DNA of 64,000 nucleotides, taken from the NCBI RefSeq assembly GCF_963259705.1, contig NC_081842.1, positions 184,082,349 to 184,146,348 of the forward strand, given 5' to 3'. Positions 1 to 30,464 of this stretch are shown here, piece after piece (position 1 is the stretch's first letter; each line of letters begins with the position of its first letter). A program made the translations under genes and the position numbers. Source of the stretch: Myotis daubentonii. Lineage: Eukaryota > Chordata > Mammalia > Chiroptera > Vespertilionidae. Below the pieces are notes generated by a model, which saw nothing but the letters and a program-made list of their open reading frames with translations, was not told the origin of the DNA and made no database searches.

Positions 1-215
1 AGTTTTCTCTGTACAAGTCTTTTGCCTTTTTTGGTTAAGTTTATTTCTAAGTATTGTATTCTTTTTGATGTTATTAAGTGGAATTGTTTTCTTAATTTTC
101 TTTTTGGATTGTTCATTGTTGGTATAGAGAAATGAAATTGATTTTTGTGTTGGTTTCGTATTCTGCAATGTTGCTGAATTCATTTATTCTAATTTTTTTT
201 CTGGACTAGTTTGAT
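1..215 (-). mobile_element. L1 ORF2 fragment (antisense)
   Basis: T-rich text with motifs of reverse-complement L1 ORF2 (TTTTTGATGTTATT, GGATTGTTCATTGTTGGTAT). Open at the window edge, so the 5' extent is unknown. Confidence 0.7.
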
Positions 216-547
216 TTGTAAACACAGAAAAAGTGTGGCTGCAGGATAAATTCATCACCACACAAGGTGTGCCTAAAAGGTGGCAACATTTTGAGAAGAA
301 ATGCCGTTGTCAAGGAGCTCAACATAGGTAACCTAAGAATTTTTGGCCTAATACTGCCATCAAAGATCCGGAATATATATGAAATTTACAAATCATACTT
401 AAAAAAAGAACACCTCATTTCATAAATAATCTGGAAGATAGGTTTGACTTTTGGGCTAATATTGAGTGATATTTGGTGAGGATATATGTCTAGATAGAGG
501 CACATACACATAATTTTCATTTCAATAAACATTTGTTTAGTGATGTG
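216..547. other. Intergenic, nothing recognised
   Basis: No coding frame, RNA gene or clear repeat terminus was seen here. Confidence 0.5.
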
Positions 548-674
548 TGGTAATGCTTAGACTTTGGAATTTGATAGATCTAGATTAGAATCCTGATTTT
601 CCCACAAATTAGTTGTGTGACCTTTGGCAACTTTCCTAAACCATTTTTTGTTCCTCTTTAAAGGTAGGATTATA

Positions 675-3010
675 CGAAGAAACCAAGATGGCGGCATAGG
701 TAAACACCGGAAATTGCTGCCTCGCACAACCACTTCAAAAATACAACTAAAACACGGACATCATCCAGAACCACAGGAAGGCTGGCTGAGTGGAAATTCT
801 ACAAATAGAAGGAAAGAGAAAAGCACACTGAGACTCAGAGGAGGTGCGGAAGTAAAGTACAGAGGTACGGAGGCGCATGTGGAAAGGGCTGGCAACTGAG
901 GACACGGTTGTCTTTTTCAAATCAGGAGGGAGTCTCAAGCTCCCGACTGCTCTGAACTCCAGTTCCGGGCGAGTCTCTGGGGACCCAGACTCATACGGGG
1001 AGAAACTGGACTGTCTGGCATCGGTTGGAACTCGAGGGCAGCTTTCTCTCAGAGGTGCTTGCAGTGATTACTGGGACACTGAGACGTGGGGCCTCTTAGG
1101 GTAGGACTGAGGAGCAGCCATAGCTGCTTGCTCCGCCCTGTTGATTCCCTGAGACCCTGCCCCACCCAAGCTATGGGCAGAGGCTTTTGCATATGAAAGG
1201 CCTGGCCCTTTGCAATTTAAAATTACCTAACAAACTGCAGGTGGGTCAGAGAGACCCAGAACATCCAAGAGAAGGCCCAAGACCCCACAGCAGCTTGCAT
1301 TGCTTCACAGCTGGGCCTCATCTGGGCACCTCCAAACCCCAAACAAAGACAAGGAATCTGCAGATCTCTCCATAGCTCCTACTGGGTAGTCTCAGGAAGA
1401 GGCTAAATTAGCACCTCCTTAGAGATGCAAGAGCCAGTGTACCCAGTGGTCAGAGAGGGACCATACAGATTACAACTCCTCAGATCCATAAGGGACACAC
1501 TCAGGGGGCAGGCTCAGTGAGCACCAAAGCCCCACTGAAGCAAGTCTTGCCCTGGAGGGGTGTCTCCAGCACAGAAGTTCTCCCACTGCAGACACAGCTG
1601 ATTCTCACAGCCAATTGGCCTGGAGGTCAATTCCTCCCAGTTTTACCTACAACAATCAAGGCTTAACTACAACAAGACTGTGCAAAAAGCCCACAAAGGG
1701 GTGCACCAAGAGTGTCCACCTCAGATAATTGGGGAGGCTGTGCCACTGGGCCTTATAGGACACCTAGCACAGAAAGCCACTCTATCAACACAGGGAAGCA
1801 TAAAAAATGCGCAAAGAAACAGGTCACAAATGACAGAAATGGAGGAAAGCAAACTACTGGATATAGAGTTCAAAACCACACTTATAAAAATTTTCTAGAA
1901 ACCGCCAATAAATTTAGTGAGACCCTCAAGAAATCTAGTGAGACCCTCGAGATTATGAAAAAGGACCAACTAGAAATTAAGCAGACACTGACTGAAATAA
2001 AGAATATTATACAGAGTTCCAACAGCAGACTAGAAGATCGCAAGAATCAAGTCAAAGATTTGAAATATGAGGAAGCAAAAATCACCCAACCGGAAAAACA
2101 AAAAGAAAAAAGAATCCAAAAATATGAAGATAGTGTAAGGAGCCTCTGGGACAACTTCAAGTGTACCAACATCCGAATTATGGGGGTGCCAGAAGAAGAG
2201 AGAGAGCAAGATATTGAAAACCTATTTGAAGAAATAATGACAGAAAACTTCCCCTACCTGGTGAAAGAAATAGACTTACAAGTCCAGGATGCACAGAGAA
2301 CCTCAAACAAAAGGAATCCAAAGAGTTCCACACCAAGACACATCATAATTAAAATTCCAAGAGTAAAAGACAAAGAGAGAATCTTAAAAGCAGCAAGAGA
2401 AAAAAAGTCAGTTATCTACAAGGGAGTACCCATACGACTGTCAGCTGATTTCTCAACAGAAACTATGCAGGCCAGAAGGGAGTGGCAAGAAATATTCAAA
2501 GTGATGAATGCCAAGAACCTACAATCAAGGTTACTTTACCCAGCAAAGCTATCATTCAGAATTGAAGGTCAGATAAAGAGCTTCACAGATAAGGAAAAGC
2601 TAAAGGAGTTCATCACCACCAAACCAGTATTATATGAAATGCTGAAAGGTATCCTTTAAGAAGAGGAAGAAGAAGAAAAAGGTAAAGATACAAATCATGA
2701 ACAACAAATACATATCTATCAACAAGTGAATCTAAAAATCAAGTGAAAAAATAACCTGATGAACAGAATAAACTGGTGAATATAATAGAATCAGGGGCAT
2801 AGAAAGGGAGTGGACTGAGTATTCTCGGGGGGGAAAGGGGTCGGGGGGGTGCGGGAAGAGACTGGACAAAAATCATACACCTATGGATGAGGACGGGGGT
2901 GGGCGGTAAGGGGCAGAGGTTGGGGTGGGAACTGGGCGGAGGGGAGCTATGGGGGGAAAAAAGAGGAACAACTGTAATAATCTGAACAATAAAGATTTAA
3001 TTTTTAAAAA
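675..3010 (+). mobile_element. HAL1 (half-L1) retrotransposon, full length
   Basis: 2336 bp bounded by a perfect 15-bp target duplication (AAAGGTAGGATTATA at 660-674 and 3011-3025). It begins near an L1-type promoter (CAAGATGGCGGC, a YY1 site), encodes only ORF1, then passes into a G-rich 3' UTR ending CAATAAAGATTTAATTTTT and an A tail. There is no endonuclease or reverse transcriptase: that is the definition of HAL1, not a deletion. The intact target duplication suggests recent, L1-driven insertion. Confidence 0.88.
1712..2659 (+). pseudogene. HAL1 ORF1 protein (L1 ORF1p-like, frame-shifted near its N terminus)
   Basis: An open frame of 315 codons. From about codon 60 it is a typical L1 ORF1p: coiled-coil-like charged region, an RRM-type segment with NIRIMGVPEEEREQDIENLF, and a C-terminal domain with TPRHIIIKIPRVKDKERILK. 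The more L1-like N terminus (MTEMEESKLLDIEFKTTLIK, ATG at 1830) is in another frame that stops at 1898, so there is probably a one-base indel near 1885-1897. The frame upstream of that point, back to 1712, is likely untranslated leader read by chance. It binds RNA in active elements. Confidence 0.8.
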
Positions 3011-3171
3011 AAAGGTAGGATTATAATACCTGCCCCACTAGAATTATGGGACATAACTGGTAACTCTTCAACAGTATTTATTGTTAGTTATTATGATCAT
3101 GAATAGACTACATGTTGGGCACTTTACTAGATGTTAGGGATAAAAGATGTATGACATGCCATCTGCCATCA

Positions 3172-3296
3172 AGGTTAGGGCACGAGCCCAGGTTGGAGGG
3201 GCGTGTGGGAGGCAGCTGACCCATGCTGCCCTTTCACATCATTTGTCTCTCCCTTCCTCTCTTCCTAAAAATCAATAAAACTGCTCTTTAAAAAAA
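3172..3296 (+). mobile_element. Ves SINE, 3' part
   Basis: Carries the 3' two-thirds of a Ves element (GGGCACGAGCCCAGGTTG ... CTCTTCCTAAAAATCAATAAA) without the A box. Confidence 0.65.
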
Positions 3297-3307
3297 TAGC
3301 GTTTGAC

Positions 3308-3548
3308 ACTGGCCAGTTTGGCTCAGTGGATGGAGTCTCGGGCTGTGGAACGAAAGTCCCAGGTTCAATTCTGGTCAAGGGCACGTACCTTGGTTGCAGG
3401 CTCCTCCCCAGAACAGGCCCTGGTCTGGGCGTGTGCAGAAGGAACCAAGCAATGTGTTTCTCTCACACTGATATTTCTTTTCCTCTCCCTTCCACTCTCT
3501 CTAAAAATCAATGGAAAATATCGAGGATTTAAAAGAAAAAAAAAAAAA
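3308..3548 (+). mobile_element. Ves SINE
   Basis: tRNA-derived A box (TTTGGCTCAGTGG) and B box (AGGTTCAATTC), then a pyrimidine-rich tail, AATCAATGG and poly(A). Confidence 0.85.
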
Positions 3549-3565
3549 GCTTTTTTTGGGTCACT

Positions 3566-4832
3566 AGTCGTGAAATGATGACTACCTTTTTTACCACACA
3601 TCGTGTATATTTTGTGGGGCTCAACAAAACAACTAAAAGCACCTCCCTGACCCCACCAAGTCTCTGGGCTGTGACAGGAGGAAGGACATACTGGGATCTG
3701 TGCTCAGAGGGACAGTCCATTGGGCAGCGCAGGTTAACTCAGCTCCTTTGGGTGTGTTGCAGGGATCATGCACCGCAGTTGTGTGCATGGTTGGCAGCCT
3801 GCCTCATCACCTTGGCTGGGTACGACATGCTGATAAGAAATTTAGATAGTTTGGCTCCTGGGTAGAGGAAGGATTGGAGGGAGTCATAAACAAGACCAGT
3901 AAGGGGGCTACAATAATCCAGGCAGACTCTATGTGACAGAGCAATGCAAGTTCTAAGGAACCCTGTTTAACTCAGGCAGAAAACAGGAGAGGAAAAAACA
4001 GGTTCAGAAAGCAAGGCCATTGTAGTACTATTTCAGGGGCACCATTAACATTTATTCTATGAACATGGTACTCCCTGAAACACAACAACTATGAATGGTG
4101 GCCCCTGCAGTTGTGCACTGCGGCAGTCCTGTTGGAAAGGTTACAGCATGGTAGATAACGGAACTGATCCCTACCTAAACCCCTGGGCATTTCCTACTAC
4201 ACCAGGCCATGGCTTATGACAGTTTATTTATGGATATACAGCATAATTAGGGGATAAACACAGAATTAAAACAATGAAACAGATCAAACATATCCCAATA
4301 AGGGTTTTCACAAGAACTGGGTAGGCTTATTAAAAGTAATTTAATGAAATCCTACAAAACTAGTTATTTAACAAGTCAAGGTGCTTGATGTATTCTTAAA
4401 TCATTGCTAATAGGAAAAACAAAGGTAAAACAAAAGGTAAAACAAAGGTAAATATAAGGTCCCAACTATTTACTTTGAGCTTCCCCAAAATAGATATACG
4501 AGCTTTACAAAAACTGAAAACACTAACCACAAGAGACCACAAATTAAAGTTTTTTTTTCCAGAGAGACATTTCTTGAATTATCCCAAAAATTTAAGGTGA
4601 ATTTCCCTCAGAAAATGCTTTTATAGTTATCTTGGCAATAAATACATAACCTTGGCAAAAGTACATATTTAGTAACTACTTCATATTATTTTTTAAAAAC
4701 TATGTAATTCTTATTTATGCCAAGCACACCACAACTTACAAATGTTTCATCCATATTCTCACCTATGCCTACTCACTCTGAAGGAATATTTCTTTGGGCT
4801 GAGTCAGGATCTCAATATGCTTTGTCCAGGAA
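3566..4832. other. Intergenic, no gene recognised
   Basis: Short open frames only, none with a domain I know. AT-rich; some text near 3895-3930 (CTACAATAATCCAGGCAG) resembles an old dispersed repeat that recurs elsewhere in the window. Confidence 0.5.
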
Positions 4833-4838
4833 ATGGAA

Positions 4839-5410
4839 TGCCGGGGTCCAACCCCAGCAGGTCCAGGGGTTCCCAAAGGCATAGACGGAGTCGGCGAAGA
4901 AGGAATGACACGGAGACAGCGTTCAGTTGATCAGCATGGTTGGGTTCTCTTGCCTGGTTCTATTGCCAGGTTCTGTAGGTTCTCCAGCCAGGTTCAGTCC
5001 GGTTCTCTTGCCAATTTCTGTAGTTTTCCAAGCCCCTGTGTTCTTGATTCTGTGTTCTGAGTTCTGAGTGTTTCTGTCTTGTTACAACTGTATTTATACC
5101 AGTTGATTCAATCCTATCAATCTCTATTACAAAGGTTAGGGCGTTTCTTATCTCCATTCCAGGGAGAAAAGATTATGTAGTTTAAGCATGATTGTTCGTA
5201 GTTAAAGGGATTAATTACCCGCCTGGCACTTAGTTGAGGGGTTTTATTCCCTCCCTAACTTCAGGGGAAAATCCCTACCTGGGGAAAACAACCTTTCTCA
5301 GAGACCTTGGTTAAAACACATAGTGCCAAGAAGGTGAGCAAACATATTAAGAACAGTATGCCATATATGCCAGGTCCCTTGAAACAGCAAGCATGGACCG
5401 GCTCCCGGCA
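4839..5410 (-). repeat. 3' LTR of the class II ERV
   Basis: Same length as the 5' LTR with one substitution. Preceded, in element direction, by a polypurine tract. Confidence 0.92.
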
Positions 5411-5427
5411 AATTCCCCCTTTTTTAT
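5411..5427 (-). other. Retroviral polypurine tract
   Basis: On the minus strand, AAAAAAGGGGGAATT directly precedes the TG of the 3' LTR. It would prime plus-strand DNA synthesis. Confidence 0.85.
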
Positions 5428-5634
5428 TTTTTAAAAGCAGGCATTAAAAAGAAAAACCTGAAATGCTCTCTTATATCCATTTTAAGAGTAGGATTGGCGC
5501 TTTCTGCTATTACCTGAGTCCTGATCTATCATCCCAGGGAGAGCTTGCCAATCCTGCACTTTCCCAGGGTAGAAAGGCTGCAGTGGGGTTAAGGATAAGG
5601 CTCCTTGGGCCTACCTTCTCCCATGCCTCTACAT

Positions 5635-5793
5635 TTACATTTCCGGCACCTTTCTTTCCTCAGAAAAGCATGGACATACTTCTTGTATAAAACGTTCTGT
5701 CTGACTGGGAGTAACCTTAATTCCTCTGCTAGCAAGCACATATGTTAAAAGATCAATACAGAGTCTTTTTTCTTTAGACTCAGTATGGCACAT
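5635..5793 (-). pseudogene. gag matrix remnant of the class II ERV
   Basis: A 52-codon frame starting at the ATG at 5793. It contains LLTYVLASRGIKVT followed by a segment ending EVCPCF, resembling the N-terminal matrix region of betaretroviral Gag. It stops at 5637-5635; the sequence beyond keeps a matrix-like reading in another frame, so a one-base shift breaks it. Nothing downstream of matrix remains. No myristoylation glycine follows the ATG (the second residue is C). Confidence 0.65.
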
Positions 5794-5861
5794 CTTCTTA
5801 ATCTAAAGATCAATACAGAGTCTTCTTTCTTTGGACTCAGTATGGCACATCTTCTCAATCT
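5748..5861 (-). repeat. 57-bp tandem duplication across the gag start
   Basis: Copies at 5748-5804 and 5805-5861 differ at three sites by eye. Each carries the gag-start ATG; the upstream copy runs into a stop at its junction. Confidence 0.85.
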
Positions 5862-5919
5862 AAGTTCTGTACTATCCACCTTCTTACCCTACTTATCCTC
5901 TATAGGGGGGTCTGTAGCA

Positions 5920-6091
5920 CCCTGGTGGAGTCCTATCCGTCCCGAGTGTGGGGTTATCAATGGGGGGGGGCTTACCTAAGGGAATCCTTTTCCAGGGGTT
6001 CCCAAAGGTGTGGACGGAGTCGGCGAAGACTATCCACCCTCTTCCTACGGTGGAGTCCGATCCGTCCCGAGTGCAGGGCGCTTACCTAGGG
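5920..6091 (-). repeat. Duplicated ERV leader with an internal U5 piece
   Basis: Two leader copies share GTGGAGTCC-ATCCGTCCCGAG and a CTTACCTA-GGG segment (a GTAAG donor-like site on the minus strand). Between them, 5988-6028 repeats the inner U5 part of the LTR (CCAGGGGTTCCCAAAGG ... GGAGTCGGCGAAG). Confidence 0.75.
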
Positions 6092-6109
6092 GTCCCTGTT
6101 CGGGCGCCA
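6092..6109 (-). other. Retroviral primer binding site, tRNA-Lys3 type
   Basis: 18 bases beginning TGGCGCCCGAAC on the minus strand, complementary to the 3' end of tRNA-Lys(UUU), two bases inside the 5' LTR. Lysine primers are usual for betaretrovirus-like elements. Confidence 0.9.
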
Positions 6110-6111
6110 TA

Positions 6112-6683
6112 TGCCGGGGTCCAACCCCAGCAGGTCCAGGGGTTCCCAAAGGCATAGACGGAGTCGGCGAAGAAGGAATGACACGGAGACAGCGTTCAGT
6201 TGATCAGCATGGTTGGGTTCTCTTGCCTGGTTCTATTGCCAGGTTCTGTAGGTTCTCCAGCCAGGTTCAGTCCGGTTCTCTTGCCAATTTCTGTAGTCTT
6301 CCAAGCCCCTGTGTTCTTGATTCTGTGTTCTGAGTTCTGAGTGTTTCTGTCTTGTTACAACTGTATTTATACCAGTTGATTCAATCCTATCAATCTCTAT
6401 TACAAAGGTTAGGGCGTTTCTTATCTCCATTCCAGGGAGAAAAGATTATGTAGTTTAAGCATGATTGTTCGTAGTTAAAGGGATTAATTACCCGCCTGGC
6501 ACTTAGTTGAGGGGTTTTATTCCCTCCCTAACTTCAGGGGAAAATCCCTACCTGGGGAAAACAACCTTTCTCAGAGACCTTGGTTAAAACACATAGTGCC
6601 AAGAAGGTGAGCAAACATATTAAGAACAGTATGCCATATATGCCAGGTCCCTTGAAACAGCAAGCATGGACCGGCTCCCGGCA
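6112..6683 (-). repeat. 5' LTR of the class II ERV
   Basis: On the minus strand it runs TGCCGGGAGCC ... CCCCGGCA, with a TATAAATA box (complement near 6362-6370). Confidence 0.92.
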
Positions 6684-6719
6684 ATGGAAGGTATGAAAAT
6701 ACTTTTAAAAACAATTATT

Positions 6720-6945
6720 TGGCCCTAATTGGTTTGGTTCAGTAGATAGAGTGTCGGCCTGAGGACTGAAGGGTCCCAGGTTCAATTCCAGTCAAGGGCA
6801 TGTACCTTGGTTGCGGGCACATCCCCAGTAGGGAGTGTGCAGGAGGCAGCTGAATTGATGTTTTTAACTCTCTACCCCTCTCCCTTCCTCGCTGAAAAAA
6901 ATCAATAAAATATATTAAAAAAACAACTCCCCCCCCCCCCCCCCA
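6720..6945 (+). mobile_element. Ves SINE
   Basis: Starts GGCCCTAATTGGTTTGG, B box AGGTTCAATTCC, ends AATCAATAAAATATATT followed by poly(A) and poly(C). Confidence 0.85.
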
Positions 6946-6955
6946 ATTATTTCTT

Positions 6956-7160
6956 TGCCCTTGCGGCATGGCTCAGTTGATGACCATCCATCTATCAGAG
7001 TTTGATCCCTGGTCAAGGCACATGCCCAGGTTGCGAGCTTGATCCCCAGTAGGGGGCATGCAAGAGGCAGCTGATCAATGATTCTCTCATCATTGATGTT
7101 TCTATTTCTCTGTTCATCTCCCTTCCTCTCTGAAACCAGTAAAAATATAAAAATAAAACA
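6956..7160 (+). mobile_element. Ves SINE
   Basis: Diverged A box (GGCATGGCTCAGTTG), then CCCTGGTCAAGGCACATGCC and a CTTCCTCTCTGAAACCAG tail. Confidence 0.8.
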
Positions 7161-7180
7161 ACAAACAATATTGGTTTATT

Positions 7181-8859
7181 GCACAGAAGAAAGGCCAGCC
7201 ATTAGGAGTTGTTAACAGGATAAAATGAAACACTGACCAGAGGAGCTCCTTTGGGTGAGTAGTTAAAATGTGATTAAAAGGGAAAAAGAGGAAGAAGAAT
7301 ATATCACAGAAAGGCTTTATGGATATTGGCCCAAGTCTCCTGTGTTCCAGATGAACGTTCCCTTTTTCCTTCGCTATACTACTCATCGCTTACATATTCC
7401 TAACCACTTGATGCCCACCCTAACCCTGTCTGCCCCACAATGTGTCCCTTAGGGACAGTCAGAGGAACAGGACTATGTAAACCATTTAGAATAACAATGG
7501 ATGAAATATTATTTCAAATAATGACTGGGCTAAAAATTCATTTAGGGGTCGGGAGCAGAGGGGAAATACAAAAGAAAGAAATTCTGCAGACAATAACAAT
7601 AAGAGAAGCACATGAGGAAATATCCTCTTTTGTTATTTTATTACTGTTATTTTATTTTGTAGTTAAGACCATATATTATATAAAACATAACAGGAAAATG
7701 AAACAAATTTATAAAATAAATTGAGGTGTCTGGATGATAAAACACAAGAGCTTTGCCTTCATGTTTATAGATATCTTGATAAGTGGTTGGTCTTTCACTT
7801 TAGATATCAAATAAAGGTATCTAGCTTGAAACAAAGTTGATATGCTGCGAGATTAAGCCATACTTAGTTTGATGGTGGGTCAGGAAATGATAGATTTTCT
7901 AGATCTTATCCTTAAGTATTGGCTATAACAAATGCTGATATAACAAAATACAAGCTTTTATCCTTAGACAGCAAGAGGGAAACTTGAATGAATGAATGCA
8001 ACTTACCTCCAAGTCCTTTGAAGGGAGGTGAAAAATAAATACTGTGTTTTACCAGTGTTCTTCCCAAAGCATTACTCTAATAAGCATGCAGGAGGATGCT
8101 GTGAGCAGCTATAAGATCCAATCTAGAGGTAGGTTCAAGGCCAGAGTAGGAGAGTATTTGAAGAAATCCTCCCCAGGCTGGTAACACTTCATAGAATGCC
8201 CTTTTGTGCTGGGGGATGAGTCTATGGCCTATTTTTATCTGATTCAAAAGGACATTCCCAATTTCAACCTTGTTTAAAAAAAAAAAAAAAAGAGGCATTT
8301 TTGTACCTGCTATTATGAACAGCTAGGATACAGGATAAGGCTGACATAAAATTATTTAGCAAGCACATGCTAGCTATTCCAGTTTGAAATCTACCAAACT
8401 GTAAAATCAAGAGGGGAATAAAAAGTTCAAGATGGAGCTCTTATTCCTCAAGATAAGGGAACAAAATCTTAAAAAAGAGAGATTAGGCACTCACTTAACT
8501 CTATATGGAGAACATCCTTCTGAGGCTAGTTGGGGTATGAGGAAGAGCATTACCAATGGCTGACAATGCCATTTGGAGACCAAAAGGAGAGGAAAAAAGG
8601 CATTTAGGAAGCAAGTTCTTCTGGGTCTGACTAGATAAGTGAATCTAAGGCAACTGCACCAAAGACATGCTACCCATTACGCCAGCAGAAGCTGGTGAAA
8701 ACATTTCAAGACATTTTAAGCCCAGAGAAATGTATGAAAAATATGTTAACCAAGCAAATGAAAACCAAAGCTCCAAGGATAAAAATCTCCTCAGATTTGA
8801 AATCCAAGATACTCACTTTTCATTAATTCTGTGCATTATTAGAAAAAATAAAAAGTAAC
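7181..8859. other. No separate gene; possible distal BTF3L4 3' UTR
   Basis: AT-rich, without coding frames of known type. Several minus-strand AATAAA motifs are present, so it may be transcribed as a long BTF3L4 3' UTR. Confidence 0.45.
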
Positions 8860-9270
8860 AAATGTAAAGATTTGTTTTATTTCTACTGGGAAAAGAGGAG
8901 GATAAATAGAACTGTTTTCCAATTTGCACTCCACTGTGTACACACATACCCACACGCATACAAAAAAATACACACACACCAAAAATACCCCAAACAAAAA
9001 AAAACAAAAAGAAAACAAGAATTAAAAATCAAAACACCCTCAAACTGCACCAATACTTTGGATTTTGACCAAAAGAATAGATCCTGGGAGGAAGTGCAAA
9101 ATGCAAAATCAAATGACCGAAAATGCTGAACAAACAGCATTATTAATATACAAAATATTATATTACTGAACTAGTAACAGTTGATGTTCTCCGTGTCTGT
9201 AAAACTTTGGAACCACATAGCTGATTTGTTAAATCTAGTCCATGCCAACTTCCAAAAACCAGAAAAGATT
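8860..9270 (-). other. BTF3L4: BTF3L4 3' untranslated region (proximal part)
   Basis: Sequence after the stop is T-rich in the sense direction, with a GT-rich stretch. The first AATAAA in the sense direction is at 8881-8876. Further AATAAA motifs lie downstream, for example at 7180-7175 and around 7640-7680, so a longer 3' UTR reaching about 7.15 kb is possible. RNA data are needed to choose. Confidence 0.6.
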
Positions 9271-29248
<19,978 letters not shown>

Positions 29249-29261
29249 GCTGTTGGTAAAT

Positions 29262-30414
29262 CTAGGGGGGGGAAAAATAGATTTGTTAAAGTTACTGTTT
29301 TACCAAAATAAAATAACTGTTTATGCAACAGTACCTTCTGGTTCACTGAGTTTGCAGCATTCATTACCCCCATGATCATATTAATACTGCCTATATTCTT
29401 AATAAATATTAATAACTTTTTCTAGCTTCATAAACCAGATATTAAAAGAACAAAAATTAAATAATACCACGAGGGAGCCGAATATGCATATAGAAAGGGA
29501 TTCAAAGTTACCCATTTGAAGATCCCTCCTTAAATGCACGATTCAAGTAAAACCTAACCAATTACAAAATCTCTGTAGGCAAGCCAGTTTTTCCCTCAAA
29601 GATTTTTACAGCAGAGAGCTGTTACCAAATGTTATTAGCACAACCTTTAAGTAGATGTTTTTCTCCCAAATCACATTCTGTACTCCTTGTAAGCCATAAA
29701 TAAAAAACAAACCAATAAAAAAAAAGCTGGACAAAGAAAAAAAAATTCAATAATAGACTGTCTAGCTGTCAAGATATGAGGTCCTCATGTCCTCTATTCA
29801 AGGTCAGATGGTATGTTAATAACAAGGAATGAGAACCAGATTTTTAGAGGTTCAGTGCTTCTGCAGCACTTTCCAGAGTTCATTCAATACTTTGCAGTGA
29901 TATAATATGCAAGCTTCTCCCCTCCCCTTCCTTTAGCTTGCATACAGGGCATAATGCCTCACTGCACAATTTGACAAAAAACATATCTCTGCTACATTAA
30001 TACTAAATTTTTTTGGGGGGGGAAGAAGGTGAAGAGACTCTTAATAAAGCCCTTTAAGGCTAAGCTTAATTTTGAAAATTCTAAGAACATTATAAAGTCA
30101 TGAATCCTAGTTTGGTCAGTAATATGCATACTAAGAAAAAAGTTCTTAAGTTTATAATGAACCATAACATTCCACACTATATAAACAAATAAAAGCCAAT
30201 GTTAAAGCCTTGTTTTACTTGTTCTGTGGATCAACAGATCATTACTGAGATGTGAGAGATGGCATAAAGTACAAGCCTTTTTTTGGCCAATTCTCTAACC
30301 TCTTTATAATCATCATTCAGATGAAAAAGACTGTTTTCTTCATTTGAGAAGTGAAAGAGAATCAAAGATTATTCCTAAACATTCCATATTCTGACACTGT
30401 TCTTAGGCACTAAC

Positions 30415-30464
<50 letters not shown>

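Larger units (their letters stand above)
548..3065 (+). repeat. MIR SINE split by the HAL1 insertion
   Basis: Left part 548-674 has the MIR core (TAGACTTTGGAATTTGATAG ... TTGTGTGACCTTTGGCAA). Right part 3011-3065 resumes with GGATTATAATACCTGCC. The HAL1 lies between the two. Confidence 0.7.
4839..6683 (-). mobile_element. Non-autonomous class II endogenous retrovirus with two LTRs
   Basis: Two 572-bp LTRs (4839-5410 and 6112-6683), each TG...CA with TGCCGGG/CCCGGCA ends, enclose only about 700 bp. A perfect 6-bp target duplication ATGGAA (4833-4838 and 6684-6689) fits ERVK-type integration. The element reads leftwards: the 5' LTR is 6112-6683, the primer site is 6092-6109 and the polypurine tract is at 5411-5427. 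The inside holds only a duplicated leader and a scrap of gag; pol and env are absent. By my alignment the LTRs differ at one site (5025 T versus 6298 C). It cannot have copied itself, so a helper virus must have supplied the enzymes. Confidence 0.93.

Noticed and set aside
1712..2659. 315-codon frame as a host gene
   Set aside because: It is HAL1 ORF1 inside a retrotransposon with target duplications, and its first part is read in the wrong frame.
4833..6430. Repeated 65-107-codon frames at 4833-5157 and 6010-6430
   Set aside because: They lie in the two LTR copies and are identical because the LTRs are; LTR sequence, not genes.
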